A stretch of 64,000 nucleotides of DNA from Leptolyngbya sp. FACHB-8 (GCF_014695575.1 NZ_JACJOO010000087.1:156688-220687), one strand, 5' to 3'; shown: positions 9,509-19,008, counted from the stretch's first letter. Numbers and translations: made by a program. The notes: generated by a model not told the origin, from the sequence alone.

Positions 9509-12391
9509 ATGAAATCTCGTTCACTGATTGGTGTGTTTCCCCTGTTGATGACGTTGGCGATCGCCCCTGAACCGATGGGGTTTGCGCTGCAACGGGAATT
9601 CACCATTGCCCATGCCACCCGCAGTACCCCTGCTCCTGCACCCTTTCCGCCCCCCCAGGAGGTTCCCGAGGGGACAATCCTGGAAGTTGACGGCTCCCGC
9701 AGCCTGATTTTGCTGAACGAAACCTTGCGACGGCAGTTTGAAGAAGCATTTCCTGGCACAACTTTGAGGATGGCCGCTGACGGAACCCCGGATGCCCTGA
9801 ATCGATTGCAGCAGGGAGGCGTAGATCTGGTGGCGATTGGACGGCCTCTGTCTTCGCAAGAAAAGGCCGAGGGATTGGCGGAAGTGCCCCTACGGCGAGA
9901 AAAGATTGCTCTGATTGTGAGTAAAGACAATCCGTTTCAGGGGCAGATTAGCTTTGATCAATTCGCCCGTATTGTTTGGGGTGAAATTACGAACTGGGAG
10001 CAACTGGGTGGCTCCGATCGCCCTGTACGCTTTATCGATCGCCCGGAAACTAGCGATACCCGTCAATCTCTCCGCTATTACGATATTTTCGCGGGCAAGG
10101 TGAGAACTGGGAAAACGGCGGTTCCGGTTGATGGGGATGAAACGGCCGGGGTGATCGAGGCCTTGGGGAAAGATGGCATCGGGTACGCCCTTTATAGCCA
10201 GGTGAAGGACAACCCGGATGTCCGAATTGTGAAGATGCATGGGGTTTCTGCCGATAGTTCCCTCTACCCCTATTCGCAGTCTCAGGGATATGTGTATCGC
10301 AAAGAGAATGTGAGCGAGGGGGCTCAGGCGTTTTTGGGATGGGCCACCTCAGATCCTGGGAAGGCAGCGGTGACAGCGGCACGGAATGTGACCTGGAGTC
10401 AGCTTCCGGCTGAGGTACTGGCGGCGAATGCGGCCCAGTCTTCGGGTGGCCCCAGAACCGCTGGCACAACAACGGCTAATTCTCCTCAGGGCACCGGCAG
10501 CGAGCCTGCCGTTACTGGTGCAGCCTCTTCCTCAGACCGCCCCGCCGAACCGTCTGGGGCTTTCACTACCACCGCCCCTAGAGGAGCGACCACAACCGAG
10601 CCTACAGCTCCCTCCTCCAACACTGAGGGGCCGGATGCGGCTTTCCCCTGGTGGATTTTCCTGATTCCGCTGTTGCTGGCCGGTGTGTTGTTGTTACTGC
10701 GCCGTCGCCATGAAGCCAGTGCACCGCCACCTCGCTCGCGGGCGATCGCCTCTCCACCTCCACCCGAAGCTTTGCCGGGCGCAACGGAGCCTGCTGTTAG
10801 CTTTGCTCCCAAGTCTGAGCCGCAGCCCTTGCCAGAAGTCAATCCATCAGCAGGAAATACCTTAAATACAGCAGAGCCACCTCTCCACAATAATGGGGCC
10901 GCTTTGCCAGGGGCGGCGATCGCCGGGCTGGCGGGAACGGCTATTCCCCGAAAGGCTCCCAAACCAGTTACTCCCTCCCCTCGGCGTTCCAACCCTGTCA
11001 TTCCAGATCCCTGGGAAACGCCTTCATCGGTTGCCGCTGATGCTTCAGCCCCTGTGGCGGAGTCATCGGCTGCTGAGACGGGGCCTCCCGTTGAGGCAGG
11101 AGACGCAACGGCGGATCCGGCAGAGTCTGTGCGTGAGCAACCCGCAGCAGTTGTTCCAGATTCGGTCGATGCTGATCCCGCAGTGGAAGGCCCTCCGGTG
11201 GAGGCTGCACCATCTGAATTCATGGATGATGCCGCCGTTTTAACGGGAGCAGGAGCGATCGCTGCAGCCGTCATTGCAACTTCCCTTGCCTCTCAAGCGG
11301 GTACCCCTCGAACCCCTGGGGAGGGATCTGGTGCTCCCCTGTCAGAACCCAGCGAGGAGGCCGGAGGAGAGGAGCCGGAGGTGGTTCCTGCTGAAGTAGT
11401 ACCTTCTATAGGAGCTTCGACTGAGAGCCCTTTGCCTGCTCCTGAGGCTGAAGTTGTGACAGCCGTGGCTGATGTGGCTGGCTACGAGGAAAACCACCTT
11501 CCTGTCGATGGGGATGCACTTGATGCCGCTGAACCCGTTCCAGAACCGTTGGATGATGCAGCCGATTTGACAGAAACCGCTGCCCTGGCTGGAGCGGCGA
11601 TCGCCGCAAATGCGACAGAACCGACACCCGAAACGATGGTAGAGTTGCCATCGGAAGAGGAGGCGATCGCCCATCCCTCCCATGAAGAATTACCGCTCGT
11701 TCCGGCTGATGAGTCTGGTAATCCTATGGAGGAGCAGGATGCAAACCCAGCGCTTGCAACGGGTGCTACTGCGGCTGCATTAGCGGGGCTGGCAATTGCG
11801 GCTCAGTCCTCCGATGAAACTGAGACGGAGCCCTCTCACTCGGTTGAAGTGGCAGCAGAACGGCAGCGGGATGAGGACAGCTCGACGGAGGCCGATTTCA
11901 TTCCCATGGATGAGGCACCCGAACCGCTAGAGCATGAGGATAGACTGCATCTGGTTCCGCTAGAAGCGGATGCTTCTGGTATACCAGAGCCCGCGACCGA
12001 ATACCTCACCGTTGATAACCGGGCCCACTCCTTTGTGCTGGATCCTTTGCGGATGCAGCAGATGCAAGAGGTGGCCGTTCGGTACCCATTAGACTCTGGC
12101 CATTACAAAATCTTCATTGAAAGCGGAAACTTTCATTATCAGGCCGCTTCAGGTCATCCAGGTGAACCCTGGGTACTGCTATGGATTTATGGTGGAAGAT
12201 TTATCAACCAGAAAACCCGTGTGCCAGTGTCGGCTACGTGGTCTACTTTGAATGGTTATCACGACAGCCTGACCCTGGAAGTGTTAGAGCCGACTACGCT
12301 CGCTGCGTTGTTCATCGACACTTATAAGGGAGACAACGAAGGAGAACTGACCCTGTCTATTGAGCAGCTCTCCCCTCCAGAAACCCCCTGA
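9509..12391 (+). CDS. Membrane-anchored PstS-like binding protein with C-terminal beta domain
   Basis: A 960-residue relative of the preceding fusion. A signal peptide-like start (MKSRSLIGVFPLLMTLAIA) is followed by a periplasmic binding domain (about 50-290), with TSDTR where phosphate binders have GSGTR. One transmembrane helix lies at about 378-397, followed by LRRRHE, so the remainder should be cytoplasmic. The long middle (400-840) is Ala/Pro/Glu-rich low complexity with four Ala-rich hydrophobic segments such as AAALAGLAIAA. Residues 842-955 form the beta-rich domain found after the TGA of the preceding gene. It has neither TPR nor phosphorylase domain. It starts 90 bp after that reading frame ends and pgi begins 36 bp later, so an operon is likely. 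Ligand and function are unknown; PBP-type sensing is inferred. Confidence 0.8.
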   Translation: MKSRSLIGVFPLLMTLAIAPEPMGFALQREFTIAHATRSTPAPAPFPPPQEVPEGTILEVDGSRSLILLNETLRRQFEEAFPGTTLRMAADGTPDALNRLQQGGVDLVAIGRPLSSQEKAEGLAEVPLRREKIALIVSKDNPFQGQISFDQFARIVWGEITNWEQLGGSDRPVRFIDRPETSDTRQSLRYYDIFAGKVRTGKTAVPVDGDETAGVIEALGKDGIGYALYSQVKDNPDVRIVKMHGVSADSSLYPYSQSQGYVYRKENVSEGAQAFLGWATSDPGKAAVTAARNVTWSQLPAEVLAANAAQSSGGPRTAGTTTANSPQGTGSEPAVTGAASSSDRPAEPSGAFTTTAPRGATTTEPTAPSSNTEGPDAAFPWWIFLIPLLLAGVLLLLRRRHEASAPPPRSRAIASPPPPEALPGATEPAVSFAPKSEPQPLPEVNPSAGNTLNTAEPPLHNNGAALPGAAIAGLAGTAIPRKAPKPVTPSPRRSNPVIPDPWETPSSVAADASAPVAESSAAETGPPVEAGDATADPAESVREQPAAVVPDSVDADPAVEGPPVEAAPSEFMDDAAVLTGAGAIAAAVIATSLASQAGTPRTPGEGSGAPLSEPSEEAGGEEPEVVPAEVVPSIGASTESPLPAPEAEVVTAVADVAGYEENHLPVDGDALDAAEPVPEPLDDAADLTETAALAGAAIAANATEPTPETMVELPSEEEAIAHPSHEELPLVPADESGNPMEEQDANPALATGATAAALAGLAIAAQSSDETETEPSHSVEVAAERQRDEDSSTEADFIPMDEAPEPLEHEDRLHLVPLEADASGIPEPATEYLTVDNRAHSFVLDPLRMQQMQEVAVRYPLDSGHYKIFIESGNFHYQAASGHPGEPWVLLWIYGGRFINQKTRVPVSATWSTLNGYHDSLTLEVLEPTTLAALFIDTYKGDNEGELTLSIEQLSPPETP

Positions 12392-12427
12392 ACAGCCGTC
12401 AGGCTCGCATACATGATGAGGTGACTT

Positions 12428-14014
12428 ATGGACCCAACCCAACTGTGGCAACGTTACCAGGACTGGCTCTACTATCATTCCGGCCTGGGCATATACCTGG
12501 ACATCAGCCGGATGCGGTTTGATGCCTCCCTGGTCGAGTCCCTCACGCCTAAATTTGAGAAAGCCTTCGCAGATATGGAGGCACTAGAGGCAGGGGCGAT
12601 CGCCAACCCCGACGAAGAGCGTATGGTTGGCCACTACTGGCTGCGGGATTCTGACCGCGCCCCCTCTCCTGAGCTAAAGCAGGCGATTGAAGACGGCCTT
12701 ATTCAAATCGAGGAATTTGCCCGCAAAGTTCACAGCGGCGAGATCAAGCCCCCCGAAGCCGATCGCTTCACCGATTTGCTCTCGGTGGGTATTGGTGGCT
12801 CGGCTCTGGGCCCTGAGTTCGTTGCGGAAGCCCTGGCTCCCCTGAACGCTCCCATGCGGGTTCACTTTATCGATAACACCGACCCCGCCGGGATCGATCG
12901 GGTCATGACCCTGTTAAAGGATCAGCTCAAGAGCACCCTGGTACTCGTAACCACCAAATCTGGCGGCACCCCCGAGACGCGGAACGGCATGTTGGAGGTC
13001 AAGAACGTCTTTGACCAGGCCGGGCTTAACTTCCCAGCCCATGCGATCGCCGTCACCATGCAGGGCAGCACGATGGACAAGTTCGCCAGCGATCAGCGCT
13101 GGTTGGCGGAGTTTCCCATGTTTGATTGGGTAGGCGGTCGCACCTCCGAAATGTCTGCTGTGGGTCTGCTTCCCGCCGTCCTCCAGGGTATCGACATCCG
13201 CACCATGCTGGCCGGGGCCGCCGAGATGGACGAAGCCACCCGCGCCAAAGACCTGAAGCAAAACCCTGCCGCTCTGCTGGCTTTGGCCTGGTATGCCTCC
13301 GGCAATGGCAAAGGGGAAAAGGACATGGTGATTCTGCCCTACAAAGACAGCTTGTTGCTCTTCAGCCGCTATCTCCAGCAGTTGATCATGGAATCCCTGG
13401 GCAAAGAGCTGGATCTGGACGGTAACAAGGTCTACCAGGGCATCGCCGTCTATGGCAACAAAGGCTCCACCGACCAACACGCCTACGTGCAGCAACTCCG
13501 GGAAGGCGTTCCTAACTTCTTCGCCACCTTCATCGAAGTGCTCGAAGACCGCGACGGCCCCTCCATCGAAGTGGAGACCGGAGCCACCTCCGGCGATTTC
13601 CTCTCTGGCTTCTATCAGGGCACGCGTCAAGCCCTCTACGAGAATGGCCGGGGCTCCGTCACCATCACCATTCCCACCGTCAACCCCCGCATCGTGGGCG
13701 CATTGATCGCTCTATACGAACGGGCCGTGGGCTTCTACGCTTCCCTGGTCAACATCAACGCCTACCACCAACCCGGTGTAGAAGCCGGCAAGAAAGCCGC
13801 TGCCTCTATCCTCGACTTACAGCGCAAAGTCGTAGACGTTGTGAAAGCGACTGGGCAACCCCTCGATCTGGCTACCCTGGCTGAGAAAGTGGGCGCAGGC
13901 GATCGCATCGAATCCATCTACCTGATTCTGCGACACCTGGAGGCTAACAAGCGCGGCGTGGTATTAGAGGGCGATCGCGCCAAACCCGCTACCCTAACCG
14001 TTAGTGCCGGTTAG
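12428..14014 (+). CDS. pgi: Glucose-6-phosphate isomerase
   Basis: Interconverts glucose-6-P and fructose-6-P in the cytoplasm, linking glycogen breakdown to glycolysis and to the phosphoketolase substrate. The 528 residues match cyanobacterial Pgi. Sugar-phosphate binding motifs are [11 protein letters not shown] (about 120-130) and [12 protein letters not shown] (about 176-187, SIS fold). The active-site block [15 protein letters not shown] contains H351, and the C-terminal [18 protein letters not shown] block is present. The start is supported by GAGGTG about 9 bases upstream. It follows the PBP-like gene by 36 bp on the same strand. The downstream gap carries a dispersed repeat copy and a hairpin before glgP. 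Confidence 0.96.
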   Translation: MDPTQLWQRYQDWLYYHSGLGIYLDISRMRFDASLVESLTPKFEKAFADMEALEAGAIANPDEERMVGHYWLRDSDRAPSPELKQAIEDGLIQIEEFARKVHSGEIKPPEADRFTDLLSVGIGGSALGPEFVAEALAPLNAPMRVHFIDNTDPAGIDRVMTLLKDQLKSTLVLVTTKSGGTPETRNGMLEVKNVFDQAGLNFPAHAIAVTMQGSTMDKFASDQRWLAEFPMFDWVGGRTSEMSAVGLLPAVLQGIDIRTMLAGAAEMDEATRAKDLKQNPAALLALAWYASGNGKGEKDMVILPYKDSLLLFSRYLQQLIMESLGKELDLDGNKVYQGIAVYGNKGSTDQHAYVQQLREGVPNFFATFIEVLEDRDGPSIEVETGATSGDFLSGFYQGTRQALYENGRGSVTITIPTVNPRIVGALIALYERAVGFYASLVNINAYHQPGVEAGKKAAASILDLQRKVVDVVKATGQPLDLATLAEKVGAGDRIESIYLILRHLEANKRGVVLEGDRAKPATLTVSAG

Positions 14015-14022
14015 CCGCACAG

Positions 14023-14185
14023 CCTACCTGCATCACCCAAACCTGATCCAAACCCCACCGATGCGAAGCGGCCTGACATCCTCATGCAAAACCCCTTATG
14101 CCCAAGGGGGTCTGGGGAAGGGGCAGCCCGTCCCCCAGTCGGGGGGTTTGGGGGCGACGTGCCTTCAATTCAAGCCTCCGCCAAA
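14023..14185 (+). repeat. Dispersed GC-rich repeat, copy 2
   Basis: Aligns with the reverse complement of 2500-2657 and with 16922-17062. Clear blocks are ACCCAAACCTGATCC, CCCCACCGATGCGAAGCGG, the hairpin CCCCTT...AAGGGG, the stem CTGGGG...CCCCAG and GGGGGCGACG. Together with the hairpin at 14246 it fills the 365-bp gap between pgi and glgP. Short reading frames here are repeat-derived. Confidence 0.8.
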
Positions 14186-14245
14186 AACACTTTTCTCCAA
14201 CCACCTCAACTTCCAGGGTTTACATAAACCCACTCTCACTGGAGT

Positions 14246-14288
14246 ATTTGTGTTGTGGGGTGAGCAAAGCCTACCCCACAACACAAAT
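14246..14288. repeat. Intergenic hairpin between pgi and glgP
   Basis: Perfect 16-bp stem (14246-14261 with 14273-14288), extended inward with one mismatch and one wobble to an AAA loop. The tip reads GTGAGCAAAGCCTAC, resembling the tip at 36472 (GCGCAAAGTGC). It could end pgi transcripts or shape the glgP leader. Confidence 0.8.
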
Positions 14289-14379
14289 GCGTAAGTTCTA
14301 ATTCCCCTTTCGGATCGCAAAACAATCGAATTCGCTTTGGCTGACGGCCTTGCCCACGTCCATTCCAGAGGAACCCCCG

Positions 14380-16884
14380 ATGACCGCATCCATCAACCCC
14401 TCCACCCTCACCACCGCTGGCATCCAAGACGATCGCACCGGCCTCCACACGGAAACCCTCAAACGCGCCTTTCTAGACAATCTTTACTACATCCAGGGCA
14501 AACTCTCCTCCGACGCCACCCCCATCGATCACTACTTGGCCCTCGCCTATACTGTGCGCGATCGCCTCATTCAACGCTGGCTCAGCACTGGCCAAACCAT
14601 GTGCCGCTCCACTACCAAAATTGTTGGCTACCTCTCCGCTGAATTCCTCGTCGGCCCCCACCTCGCCAACAACCTGATCAACCTCGATATCTACGATCCC
14701 GTCAAGCAGGCGATCGAAGAACTGGGGCTAAGCCTGAAAGAAATCATCAACACCGAAGAAGAACCCGGCCTCGGCAACGGCGGATTGGGACGCCTCGCCG
14801 CCTGCTATATGGACTCCCTCTCCACCCTCCAAGTCCCCGCCATTGGCTATGGCATTCGCTACGAATTCGGCATCTTCGACCAGGAAATTAAGGACGGTTG
14901 GCAGGTCGAAATCACCGACAAGTGGTTGAAATACGGCAACCCCTGGGAGATCGCCCGCCCCCAGGAAGCCATTGAAGTTAAATTAGGCGGCTATACCGAA
15001 AGCTACACTGACGAGCAGCAACGCTACCGGGTGCGCTGGGTTCCAAAACTCACCGTCGCGGGCATTCCTTACGACACCCCCATTCTGGGCTACAAAGTCA
15101 ACACCGCCAACACTCTGCGCCTCTGGAAAGCTGAATCTCCTGAAGCCTTTGACTTTAGAGCCTTTAACCAGGGAGATTACTGGGGAGCCGTTCACGCTAA
15201 AGTCATTTCAGAAAACATTACCAAGGTGCTGTACCCCAACGATGAGCAAATTCAGGGGAAACAACTGCGCCTGGAACAACAATTCTTCTTCGTCTCCTGC
15301 TCCCTGCAAGATGTAATCCGAAGGCATTTGAACTGTGGGCGCACCCTCGACACCCTGCCCGACAAATTTGCCTTGCAGATGAACGACACTCACCCGTCGA
15401 TCGCCGTTGCCGAACTGATGCGGCTTCTGGTGGACGAGCACCTGATGAATTGGGACGCTGCCTGGGACATTACCACCCGTACCCTCGGCTTTACCAACCA
15501 CACCCTGCTACCCGAAGCCCTGGAAAAGTGGCCCGTTGCCCTGTTTGGAGAAATGCTGCCCCGGCATCTGGAAATTATCTATGAAATTAACCGCCGCTTC
15601 CTGGATCAGGTGCGTATGAAGTATCCCGGCGACGTTGGGAAGGTCATGCACGTCTCCTTAATTGATGAAAGTGGCCCCCGTTACGTGCGTATGGCTAACC
15701 TCGCCTGTGTGGGCAGCCATGCTATCAACGGCGTTGCTGCCCTTCACTCGGAACTGCTCAAGAAAACGGTTCTGCACGACTTCTACGACCTGATGCCAGA
15801 GAAGTTTAGCAACAAAACCAATGGTGTCACCCCCCGTCGCTGGATTGCCGAGAGCAATCCCGGTCTGGCTCGTTTACTAACCCGTCAGATGGGGAGCGAT
15901 CGCTGGCTCACCCATCTCAGCGACTTGCGCCAGATGGAGGGCTCTGCCGATGACCCTGGTTTTCGCAACGAATGGCGCGGAGTTAAACGTGACCTGAAGC
16001 AAAATCTGGCTGGCTACATTGCACAGCGTACTGGCATTGCCGTTAATCCTGACTCGATGTTCGACGTTCAGGTGAAACGCCTCCACGAGTACAAGCGGCA
16101 ACACCTGAATGTGCTGCATATTATTACGCTCTATACCCGTCTCAAAGACAATCCCAATATGGAGATGACGCCGCGCACCTGTATTTTTGGTGGCAAAGCG
16201 GCTCCAGGTTATGCCATGGCAAAGCTGATCATCCGGCTTATTAATGCTGTTGGGGAAGTGGTGAATCGCGATCCGGATGTGGGCGATCGCCTCAAAGTCG
16301 TCTTCATTCCTGACTATAACGTCAGTTTAGGCCAACGTATTTATCCGGCTGCTGACCTCTCCGAACAAATCTCCCTGGCTGGTCTGGAGGCCTCTGGCAC
16401 TGGCAACATGAAGTTCTCGATGAATGGCGCACTCACTATTGGCACTCTAGATGGAGCCAATGTAGAAATTCGCGAAGAAGTGGGCGAAGATAACTTCTTC
16501 TTGTTTGGCATGAAAATTGAGGAAGTCGCTGCTCTCCGGGCCCAGGGCTACCGTCCTCAGGACTATTACACCAGCAACCCTATACTGAAACGGGTTATTG
16601 ATTTAATTGCCACTGGCCACTTCTCTCAGGGAGATAGCAGTCTGTTTCGTCCGCTAGTGGATAATTTACTCTCATCCGACCCTTATATGCTTTTGGCAGA
16701 TTACCAGTCCTATATTGAGTGTCAGGATCGGGTTAGCGCCGCTTACTTGAATAACGACGACTGGACACGGATGTCAATCTTGAACACAACACGGATGGGT
16801 AAGTTTTCGAGCGATCGCTCCATCCAGGAATATTGTCATGACATCTGGAAAGCCTCTCCAGTCCCCGTCGAACTACACGACTGA
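14380..16884 (+). CDS. glgP: Glycogen phosphorylase
   Basis: PLP enzyme that releases glucose-1-phosphate from glycogen using inorganic phosphate. The ATG at 14380 is preferred over the one at 14350 because AGAGGA sits about 8 bases before it, giving 834 residues, the normal length. Conserved blocks are all present: EPGLGNGGLGRLAACYMDSL, MNDTHP with H338, NGVTPRRW, the FDVQVKRLHEYKRQ block, FGGKAAPGY, and the PLP lysine K678 in SGTGNMKFSMNG. This intact copy is the reference for recognising the dead domain in the gene at 3987. It lies downstream of pgi, behind a repeat copy and a hairpin, and ahead of the phosphoglycerate mutase gene. Confidence 0.96.
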   Translation: MTASINPSTLTTAGIQDDRTGLHTETLKRAFLDNLYYIQGKLSSDATPIDHYLALAYTVRDRLIQRWLSTGQTMCRSTTKIVGYLSAEFLVGPHLANNLINLDIYDPVKQAIEELGLSLKEIINTEEEPGLGNGGLGRLAACYMDSLSTLQVPAIGYGIRYEFGIFDQEIKDGWQVEITDKWLKYGNPWEIARPQEAIEVKLGGYTESYTDEQQRYRVRWVPKLTVAGIPYDTPILGYKVNTANTLRLWKAESPEAFDFRAFNQGDYWGAVHAKVISENITKVLYPNDEQIQGKQLRLEQQFFFVSCSLQDVIRRHLNCGRTLDTLPDKFALQMNDTHPSIAVAELMRLLVDEHLMNWDAAWDITTRTLGFTNHTLLPEALEKWPVALFGEMLPRHLEIIYEINRRFLDQVRMKYPGDVGKVMHVSLIDESGPRYVRMANLACVGSHAINGVAALHSELLKKTVLHDFYDLMPEKFSNKTNGVTPRRWIAESNPGLARLLTRQMGSDRWLTHLSDLRQMEGSADDPGFRNEWRGVKRDLKQNLAGYIAQRTGIAVNPDSMFDVQVKRLHEYKRQHLNVLHIITLYTRLKDNPNMEMTPRTCIFGGKAAPGYAMAKLIIRLINAVGEVVNRDPDVGDRLKVVFIPDYNVSLGQRIYPAADLSEQISLAGLEASGTGNMKFSMNGALTIGTLDGANVEIREEVGEDNFFLFGMKIEEVAALRAQGYRPQDYYTSNPILKRVIDLIATGHFSQGDSSLFRPLVDNLLSSDPYMLLADYQSYIECQDRVSAAYLNNDDWTRMSILNTTRMGKFSSDRSIQEYCHDIWKASPVPVELHD

Positions 16885-16921
16885 ACAAGTTCTACTCAAC
16901 GTATCTACACGATAGCCCTCA

Positions 16922-17062
16922 TAAACCAGATCCTTACCGACCGATGCGAAGCGCCACATTCACCTCCTACCGATAACCCCTTACGGAGGGTGCTGGGGAC
17001 GCGTTTTGTCCTCAGTCAGGGGTTCTTGGGGCGCTTCGCCCCCAAGCAGAGCCTCCAAGACC
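16922..17062 (+). repeat. Dispersed GC-rich repeat, copy 3
   Basis: More diverged copy of the 2500 and 14023 repeats, with ACCGATGCGAAGCG, AACCCCTTACGG, the stem CTGGGGA...TCCTCAG, and a further hairpin CTTGGGGCG...CGCCCCCAAG. It ends about 26 bp before the gpmA start, so it forms most of that gene's leader. Confidence 0.75.
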
Positions 17063-17088
17063 CAACCCCAGAGCCAAAGGAACCCACC

Positions 17089-17787
17089 ATGTCAACTCTC
17101 ATCTTGACTCGTCATGGCCAAAGCTTGTGGAATGCCGCTAACAGATTCACTGGATGGGTTGATGTACCCCTGAGTGAACGTGGCCGTGCTGAAGCAACAA
17201 TTGCCTCTACCAAGCTCCGGAACTATCGTGTCAACGTTTGTTTTACCAGTAAGTTGATAAGGGCGATCGAAACTGCGATCATCATCTTGACGGAATGTGA
17301 TGACGTCTGTGGTGGCAAAATTCCTATTATCAAACATGAGGACGATGATTCTGATTGGCACGGCTGGGATAAATATGAAGGTGACCACCAACAAGAACTT
17401 CCCATCTATACCCATGCCTTTCTAGACGAGCGCTACTACGGCAAGCTACAAGGTAAAAACAAAGCTGAAACCGTTGCTATTTATGGTGCCGAACAGGTGC
17501 AACTCTGGCGTCGCTCCTATGATGAAGCTCCTCCCGGTGGCGAAAGCCTGGAAGATACCCAAGAACGGGTTGTTCCCTGTTTTAAGAGCCGCATTATGCC
17601 TCACCTGATGCAAGGCGATAATGTTTTAATTTCGGCTCATGGTAATTCCTTGCGAGCCATCATTATGCATCTAGATCAACTGACTCCAGAAGAAGTTGTT
17701 CAGCTTGAGCTCGGTACAGGAATTCCAATTGTTTATGAATTTAATCCTGACGGCTCTATTCAGGGCAAACAAATTTTGGTTGCCTAA
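17089..17787 (+). CDS. gpmA: 2,3-bisphosphoglycerate-dependent phosphoglycerate mutase
   Basis: Interconverts 3- and 2-phosphoglycerate in lower glycolysis. The start at 17089 gives MSTLILTRHGQSLWN with AAAGGA upstream; the longer frame from 16990 translates the dispersed repeat and is rejected. The 232-residue protein has the phosphohistidine motif RHG (H9), the NRFTGWVDVPLSERG block, DERYYGKLQGKNKAE, the PPGGESLEDT block and the second catalytic histidine H184 in SAHGNSLRA. These are the features of the cofactor-dependent family. Last enzyme of the carbon block. Confidence 0.92.
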   Translation: MSTLILTRHGQSLWNAANRFTGWVDVPLSERGRAEATIASTKLRNYRVNVCFTSKLIRAIETAIIILTECDDVCGGKIPIIKHEDDDSDWHGWDKYEGDHQQELPIYTHAFLDERYYGKLQGKNKAETVAIYGAEQVQLWRRSYDEAPPGGESLEDTQERVVPCFKSRIMPHLMQGDNVLISAHGNSLRAIIMHLDQLTPEEVVQLELGTGIPIVYEFNPDGSIQGKQILVA

Positions 17788-17949
17788 AACATCCTCCTGC
17801 ATAAATGGCAGCGCTGTGAAGCCAAATGCTGGATATTAACCTTGGGATATATGAAGTCGTTTGTCCTGTGATAGAACCTTAACAAATTTGAATCGCACAC
17901 TATGGAGACAAGTTCTGCTTAAGCAAGGGAAAGCTAGGTGTGATTTGTA

Positions 17950-18135
17950 ATGAAACGCCCAGAAGGATTTGAAACAAGATACATCGCCTTATTTACTGCC
18001 GATAGCAACGATGTTCGTGAACGGTTAAATAGCCTGAATCAGAAGCTTCAATCAGTTGTCGAAACGATTCCCCCTTCATGGCTTGAATCTTTCTCGATGC
18101 AGGCAATCGAGCCAAGCCAACAGACGATTGAGTAG
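17950..18135 (+). CDS. Small hypothetical protein (61 aa)
   Basis: Unrecognised 61-residue reading frame starting MKRPEGFETRYIALF and rich in polar residues, with no membrane segment or known motif. Support is circumstantial: it is on the same strand as gpmA, has an ATG start, and a 31-bp hairpin begins 21 bp after its stop. There is no clear Shine-Dalgarno sequence. It may be a real small protein or chance. Confidence 0.35.
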   Translation: MKRPEGFETRYIALFTADSNDVRERLNSLNQKLQSVVETIPPSWLESFSMQAIEPSQQTIE

Positions 18136-18156
18136 CTATCATCTTGCACCTTTTTG

Positions 18157-18227
18157 GAGCCAAAACCCGGAAGGGCGATTTTTCTGTTTCTTCGCGACAG
18201 AAAAATCGCCCTTCCGGGTTTTGGCTC
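18157..18227. repeat. 31-bp perfect hairpin
   Basis: Arms 18157-18187 and 18197-18227 pair perfectly over 31 bp around a 9-base loop. The tip on the - strand reads CTGTCGCGAAGAAACAG, so it carries CGCGAAG like other hairpins in the window. It lies between a + strand frame and the 3' end of a - strand gene, so it could stop transcription in both directions. Confidence 0.9.
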
Positions 18228-18274
18228 TAGAGCTGAGGATACGTGGAGACACGAAAAACTAATACTTCCAACAG

Positions 18275-18808
18275 TTATGGAGATCCCTCATCCAAAATTG
18301 TGCCCTCCGTATTAGCCTTCTCCAGGTTAGTACCGCTCAGATTTGCCTGGTTCAGTTCTGCTGCTTGTAGGTTGGCTTGGGAAAGATCGGCAATGGATAG
18401 GTTGGCGCCACTCAAGTCAGCGTGTTCTAGATTAGCTGCACGTAGATCGGCCTGGCTCAAATCGGCTTCATTCAGACTGGCTTCGGTTATATCAGCTAGA
18501 GCCATTTCGGAATGGCTCAGGTTGGTATTGTCCAATACGGCACCATGCAAAATAGCTCCATCTAAAATGGCGTCCTGTAAGTCTGCGCCCCGCAAATTGG
18601 CGTTGGTTAGATCAGCACCATTGAGGTCAGCATGGTGTAAACGAGCATTGCTGAGGTTGGCGTAACTCAAGTTGGCTCCATTCAAATCCGCCTCATCCAA
18701 GATGATGCCACTTAAATTGGCTCCTACTAAGCTGGCTTCGCTCAGGTTAATACCACTAAAGTCTCTTCTGCCTTTGGAATATTCATCCAGAATTTCTATG
18801 AGTTCCAT
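18275..18808 (-). CDS. Pentapeptide repeat protein
   Basis: 177 residues made almost entirely of A(N/D)LXX repeats, for example LVGANLSGIILDEADLNGAN, which fold as a right-handed quadrilateral beta helix. About 25 consecutive units run from residue 20 to 165, with a short acidic N-terminal lead (MELIEILDEYSKGRRDFSG). There is no signal peptide or other domain. Such proteins are abundant in cyanobacteria and mostly have no assigned function. The start is supported by AAGGAA about 8 bases upstream. Its 3' end faces the 18157 hairpin. Confidence 0.9.
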   Translation of the reverse strand: MELIEILDEYSKGRRDFSGINLSEASLVGANLSGIILDEADLNGANLSYANLSNARLHHADLNGADLTNANLRGADLQDAILDGAILHGAVLDNTNLSHSEMALADITEASLNEADLSQADLRAANLEHADLSGANLSIADLSQANLQAAELNQANLSGTNLEKANTEGTILDEGSP

Positions 18809-19008
18809 GAATGAGTTTCCTTAATCTCTGTGCGTATAGCTCTATAGCAAAAACCTCTGGGCGTCTGTCCTTGTTTCGACTCCAGAGGTTTATGCATTTC
18901 GTACTCCTCACACCTCTTCATCATCCACCGAATTTCTTCCAAAAACCATATTCCTTGTGGCAGATCATAAACTGGTCGAGGCTTATCTCTCTCCCGCTTA
19001 AGGCTCAT
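18796..19008 (-). CDS. Small hypothetical protein overlapping the pentapeptide gene start
   Basis: A 70-residue frame (MSLKRERDKPRPVYDLPQG...) whose stop overlaps the pentapeptide start by 13 bases, an arrangement seen in translationally coupled pairs. It is basic, Trp/Arg/Glu-rich and has no recognised motif. No Shine-Dalgarno sequence precedes it, so the call is weak. Confidence 0.3.
   Translation of the reverse strand: MSLKRERDKPRPVYDLPQGIWFLEEIRWMMKRCEEYEMHKPLESKQGQTPRGFCYRAIRTEIKETHSWNS

Noticed and set aside
10486..11274. 262-codon antisense frame in the 9509 gene
   Set aside because: Same cause: mirror of an Ala/Pro/Glu-rich linker. The protein on the + strand has recognisable domains at both ends.
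12914..13630. 238-codon frame antisense to pgi
   Set aside because: pgi is an unambiguous enzyme gene here; the antisense product resembles no family I know.
14004..14301. Frames of 96 and 67 codons between pgi and glgP
   Set aside because: They translate the dispersed repeat and the hairpin, not a protein.
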